DNA of 64,000 nt from Betaproteobacteria bacterium (lineage in GTDB: Bacteria; Pseudomonadota; Gammaproteobacteria; Burkholderiales; SG8-41), in contig CANKUB010000005.1 of assembly GCA_947486575.1 (NCBI GenBank), positions 25,500 through 89,499 of the forward strand, written 5' to 3'. Positions 62,453-64,000 of the stretch are shown here, piece after piece. Each line of letters opens with the position of its first letter. Position 1 is the first letter of the stretch. The translations under genes were made by a program, and so were the position numbers. Under the pieces are notes generated by a model. It was not told where the DNA came from and ran no database searches. It saw nothing but the letters and a program-made list of their open reading frames with translations.

Positions 62453-63706
62453 TTATTCCTGCCGGGGTATCTGGTAAAGGCGCGTCAGCAATGCCGCCAG
62501 TTCTGCACGCTCGGTTTCACTCGCATGATTCAACGCATGCGTTGGCGGGTGCATCAATTTATTGGTCAACGCTTGCGATAACGCCTCAATGACACGCTGC
62601 GGGTCTTCGCCAGTGTTGAGTTTACGCAACGCGCGTTCTACTTCATTGCGGCGCGCACGCTCTGCCGTATCGCGCAACGCGCGTATCGTTGGCACCAGCT
62701 CGCGGTTGCCGAGCCAGTGCATGAAATCCGTCACCTGATTTTCGATAATGACTTCGGCCTGCTCCACGGCATTTTGCCGTTGCGCTTTGCCCGCGCTGGC
62801 AATTTTGCCCAGATCATCTACCGTGTAAAGAAAAATATCATCCAGCTTGCCGACTTCACCTTCAACATCGCGCGGCACCGCCAGATCAAACATCATCATC
62901 GGGCGGTGCTTACGCGCCAGCAGCGCGCTCTCGACAATGCCTTTGCCGATAATCGGCAGCGGGCTGGCTGTGCAGCACACCACAATATCGTGCAGTGCGA
63001 GTTGTGCGGGCACATCATTCAGCGAAATCACACGCCCCAGAAAGCGATCTGCGAGGTGTTGCGCGCGTTCGCCCGTGCGGTTGGCAAACGTCATGCGTTT
63101 GGGGTGATGCGCGGCAAAGTGGCTTGCGCACAACTCGACCATTTCGCCCGCACCGATAAAAAGAATCGCCTGCTCGGCAATGCTCGGATAAATGCGTCCG
63201 GCGAGTTGCACGGCAGCCGCCGCCATCGACACCGTGCTCGCGCCGATATCCGTTTCAGTGCGCACGCTTTTCGCCACGGCAAAGGTGCGTTGAAACAGTT
63301 TGTTCAGATGCAATCCCAGCGTGCCCGCCGTTTCGGCAGCGCGCACCGCGTCTTTGAACTGTCCGAGGATTTGTGGCTCGCCCACCACCATCGAATCCAG
63401 CCCGCTGGCCACGCGAAACGCATGCTTGACCGCCTGCTCCTGAGGCAGCTTATAAAGATACGGCTCGATTTGCTGCGGTTTTAACTGATGATAGGCCGCC
63501 ATCCAGTCAATCGCGGCGCGCGGATCTTCGGCATGACAGTAAATTTCGGTGCGATTGCAGGTGGAAACAATCGCTGCCTCCTGTACCGGCCTGCGCGCTA
63601 CTAAATCATTTAACGCCCCCACCAAACGCTCGGCGTGAAAAACCACCTGCTCGCGCACATTCAGCGGCGCAGTCTGGTGATTCAGGCCTATGGCGTAAAG
63701 TTGCAT
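62453..63706 (-). CDS. hemA: Glutamyl-tRNA reductase
   Basis: A protein of about 417 residues that makes glutamate-1-semialdehyde from glutamyl-tRNA, the first step of tetrapyrrole synthesis. The catalytic Cys50 is in [13 protein letters not shown], and [20 protein letters not shown] and [14 protein letters not shown] (NADPH-binding) follow. The ATG at 63706 matches the family N-terminus ([14 protein letters not shown]); the frame opens further up to 63793 without support. It feeds heme for the oxidase and Sox cytochromes. Confidence 0.95.
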   Translation of the reverse strand: MQLYAIGLNHQTAPLNVREQVVFHAERLVGALNDLVARRPVQEAAIVSTCNRTEIYCHAEDPRAAIDWMAAYHQLKPQQIEPYLYKLPQEQAVKHAFRVASGLDSMVVGEPQILGQFKDAVRAAETAGTLGLHLNKLFQRTFAVAKSVRTETDIGASTVSMAAAAVQLAGRIYPSIAEQAILFIGAGEMVELCASHFAAHHPKRMTFANRTGERAQHLADRFLGRVISLNDVPAQLALHDIVVCCTASPLPIIGKGIVESALLARKHRPMMMFDLAVPRDVEGEVGKLDDIFLYTVDDLGKIASAGKAQRQNAVEQAEVIIENQVTDFMHWLGNRELVPTIRALRDTAERARRNEVERALRKLNTGEDPQRVIEALSQALTNKLMHPPTHALNHASETERAELAALLTRLYQIPRQE

Positions 63707-63934
63707 AAAGTTGAGCTGAAGCGGGGCGAGTATTTTACCGTAAGTCCCATAGCAAGCTGCGGAAATCGCGGATTTACAAGGCTTTTTTGGCAATTAGCAG
63801 AATCGTGGCAATGCCGCATTGACATCAATCAACGGCGTACGCGCTTTGTGATTTATTGATCTTTTCGTAAATCATGACAACCGATAGTCGCATCGTACGT
63901 TATGTTTTCAGTGAGCCCACTGGAGATGCGAATC

Positions 63935-64000
63935 ATGGTCAAGAAGCGGATGGACGAGGCAACAAAGAAACGAATTCGCGCGGCGCGACTGCTGCAAAAA
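63935..64000 (+). CDS. N-terminal fragment of a possible transposase or HTH protein (3' partial)
   Basis: The last 66 bases encode MVKKRMDEATKKRIRAARLLQK, a basic helix-rich start. It resembles the N-terminal helix of IS630-type transposases and winged-helix proteins, but 22 residues are too few to be sure. GGAG at 63922-63925 suits the ATG at 63935; an ATG at 63926 has it too close. The frame runs off the window. Confidence 0.45.
   Translation, partial: MVKKRMDEATKKRIRAARLLQK

Noticed and set aside
63819..63824. TTGACA as a -35 box for the gene at the right edge
   Set aside because: No acceptable -10 hexamer occurs 16 to 18 bases downstream.
1..64000. tRNA, rRNA or CRISPR arrays
   Set aside because: No cloverleaf-like stretch with CCA-type ends, no rRNA-like sequence and no regularly spaced direct repeats were found by reading the sequence.

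Overview
The window looks like chromosomal DNA of a Gram-negative betaproteobacterium, most likely order Burkholderiales. The evidence is the aa3 oxidase/heme A gene order, including a 45-residue assembly protein, a DUF2970 protein and a DUF2909 protein; the gene pair order argH next to an AlgZ/AlgR-like two-component pair; the hemA-prfA-prmC-grxD run; and an unusual wealth of Bug (TctC-type) periplasmic receptors. No rRNA, tRNA, CRISPR array or complete insertion sequence was seen. Coding density is high, with many ATGA-type overlaps.

Layout. 1-9113: aa3-type cytochrome c oxidase and its assembly genes (coxB fused to cytochrome c and an OmpA-like domain, coxA, small assembly gene, ctaG, DUF2970, coxC, SURF1, Sco-like, ctaA, ctaB, sco1). 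9138-22834: accessory metabolism dominated by seven Bug receptors with a methyltransferase, two MFS transporters, a luciferase-like monooxygenase and a FimV-like protein. 23058-27858: a three-gene 2-oxoacid oxidoreductase cluster (NAD(P)/FAD/Fe-S subunit, fused gamma-alpha subunit, TPP beta subunit). 27986-35488: two separated sox blocks, soxCD on the plus strand and a methyltransferase-soxXYZA-Bug operon on the minus strand, with a TauD-type dioxygenase and another Bug receptor between. 35609-38641: metallo-beta-lactamase-fold hydrolase, enolase-superfamily enzyme and a tenth Bug receptor. 38660-43300: mtgA, aroE, a TonB-like protein and RNase II. 43405-52476: kelch protein, YqiA-like esterase, cytochrome c4 plus sorbosone-dehydrogenase-like protein, MDR reductase, VIT/vWA protein, NHL-propeller lipoprotein. 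52501-59553: PhyH-type dioxygenase, AlgR/AlgZ-like pair, argH, DUF4124 protein, J-like protein, TSUP transporter and grxD. 59610-63706: prmC, EamA transporter, prfA, hemA. The right edge cuts a gene whose N-terminus resembles a transposase or HTH protein.

How it fits together: the organism appears to respire aerobically through an aa3 oxidase, to oxidise reduced sulfur with a periplasmic Sox system (soxB is not in the window), and to scavenge many organic acids through Bug receptors. No tctA or tctB membrane gene lies here, so these receptors must share membrane components elsewhere or act as sensors.

The most striking unexplained structure is a 17-base A/T-rich motif (TWAAAACARATASTTAY or its complement). 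It occurs nine times nearly perfectly and at least twice more as clear variants. All copies lie between genes or at gene ends, often just after a stop codon. Two copies abut or overlap a start codon in place of a Shine-Dalgarno sequence (korA-like gene, prmC), and one copy encodes the C-terminal residues of the LytTR regulator. All readings are by eye; no database or alignment was used.
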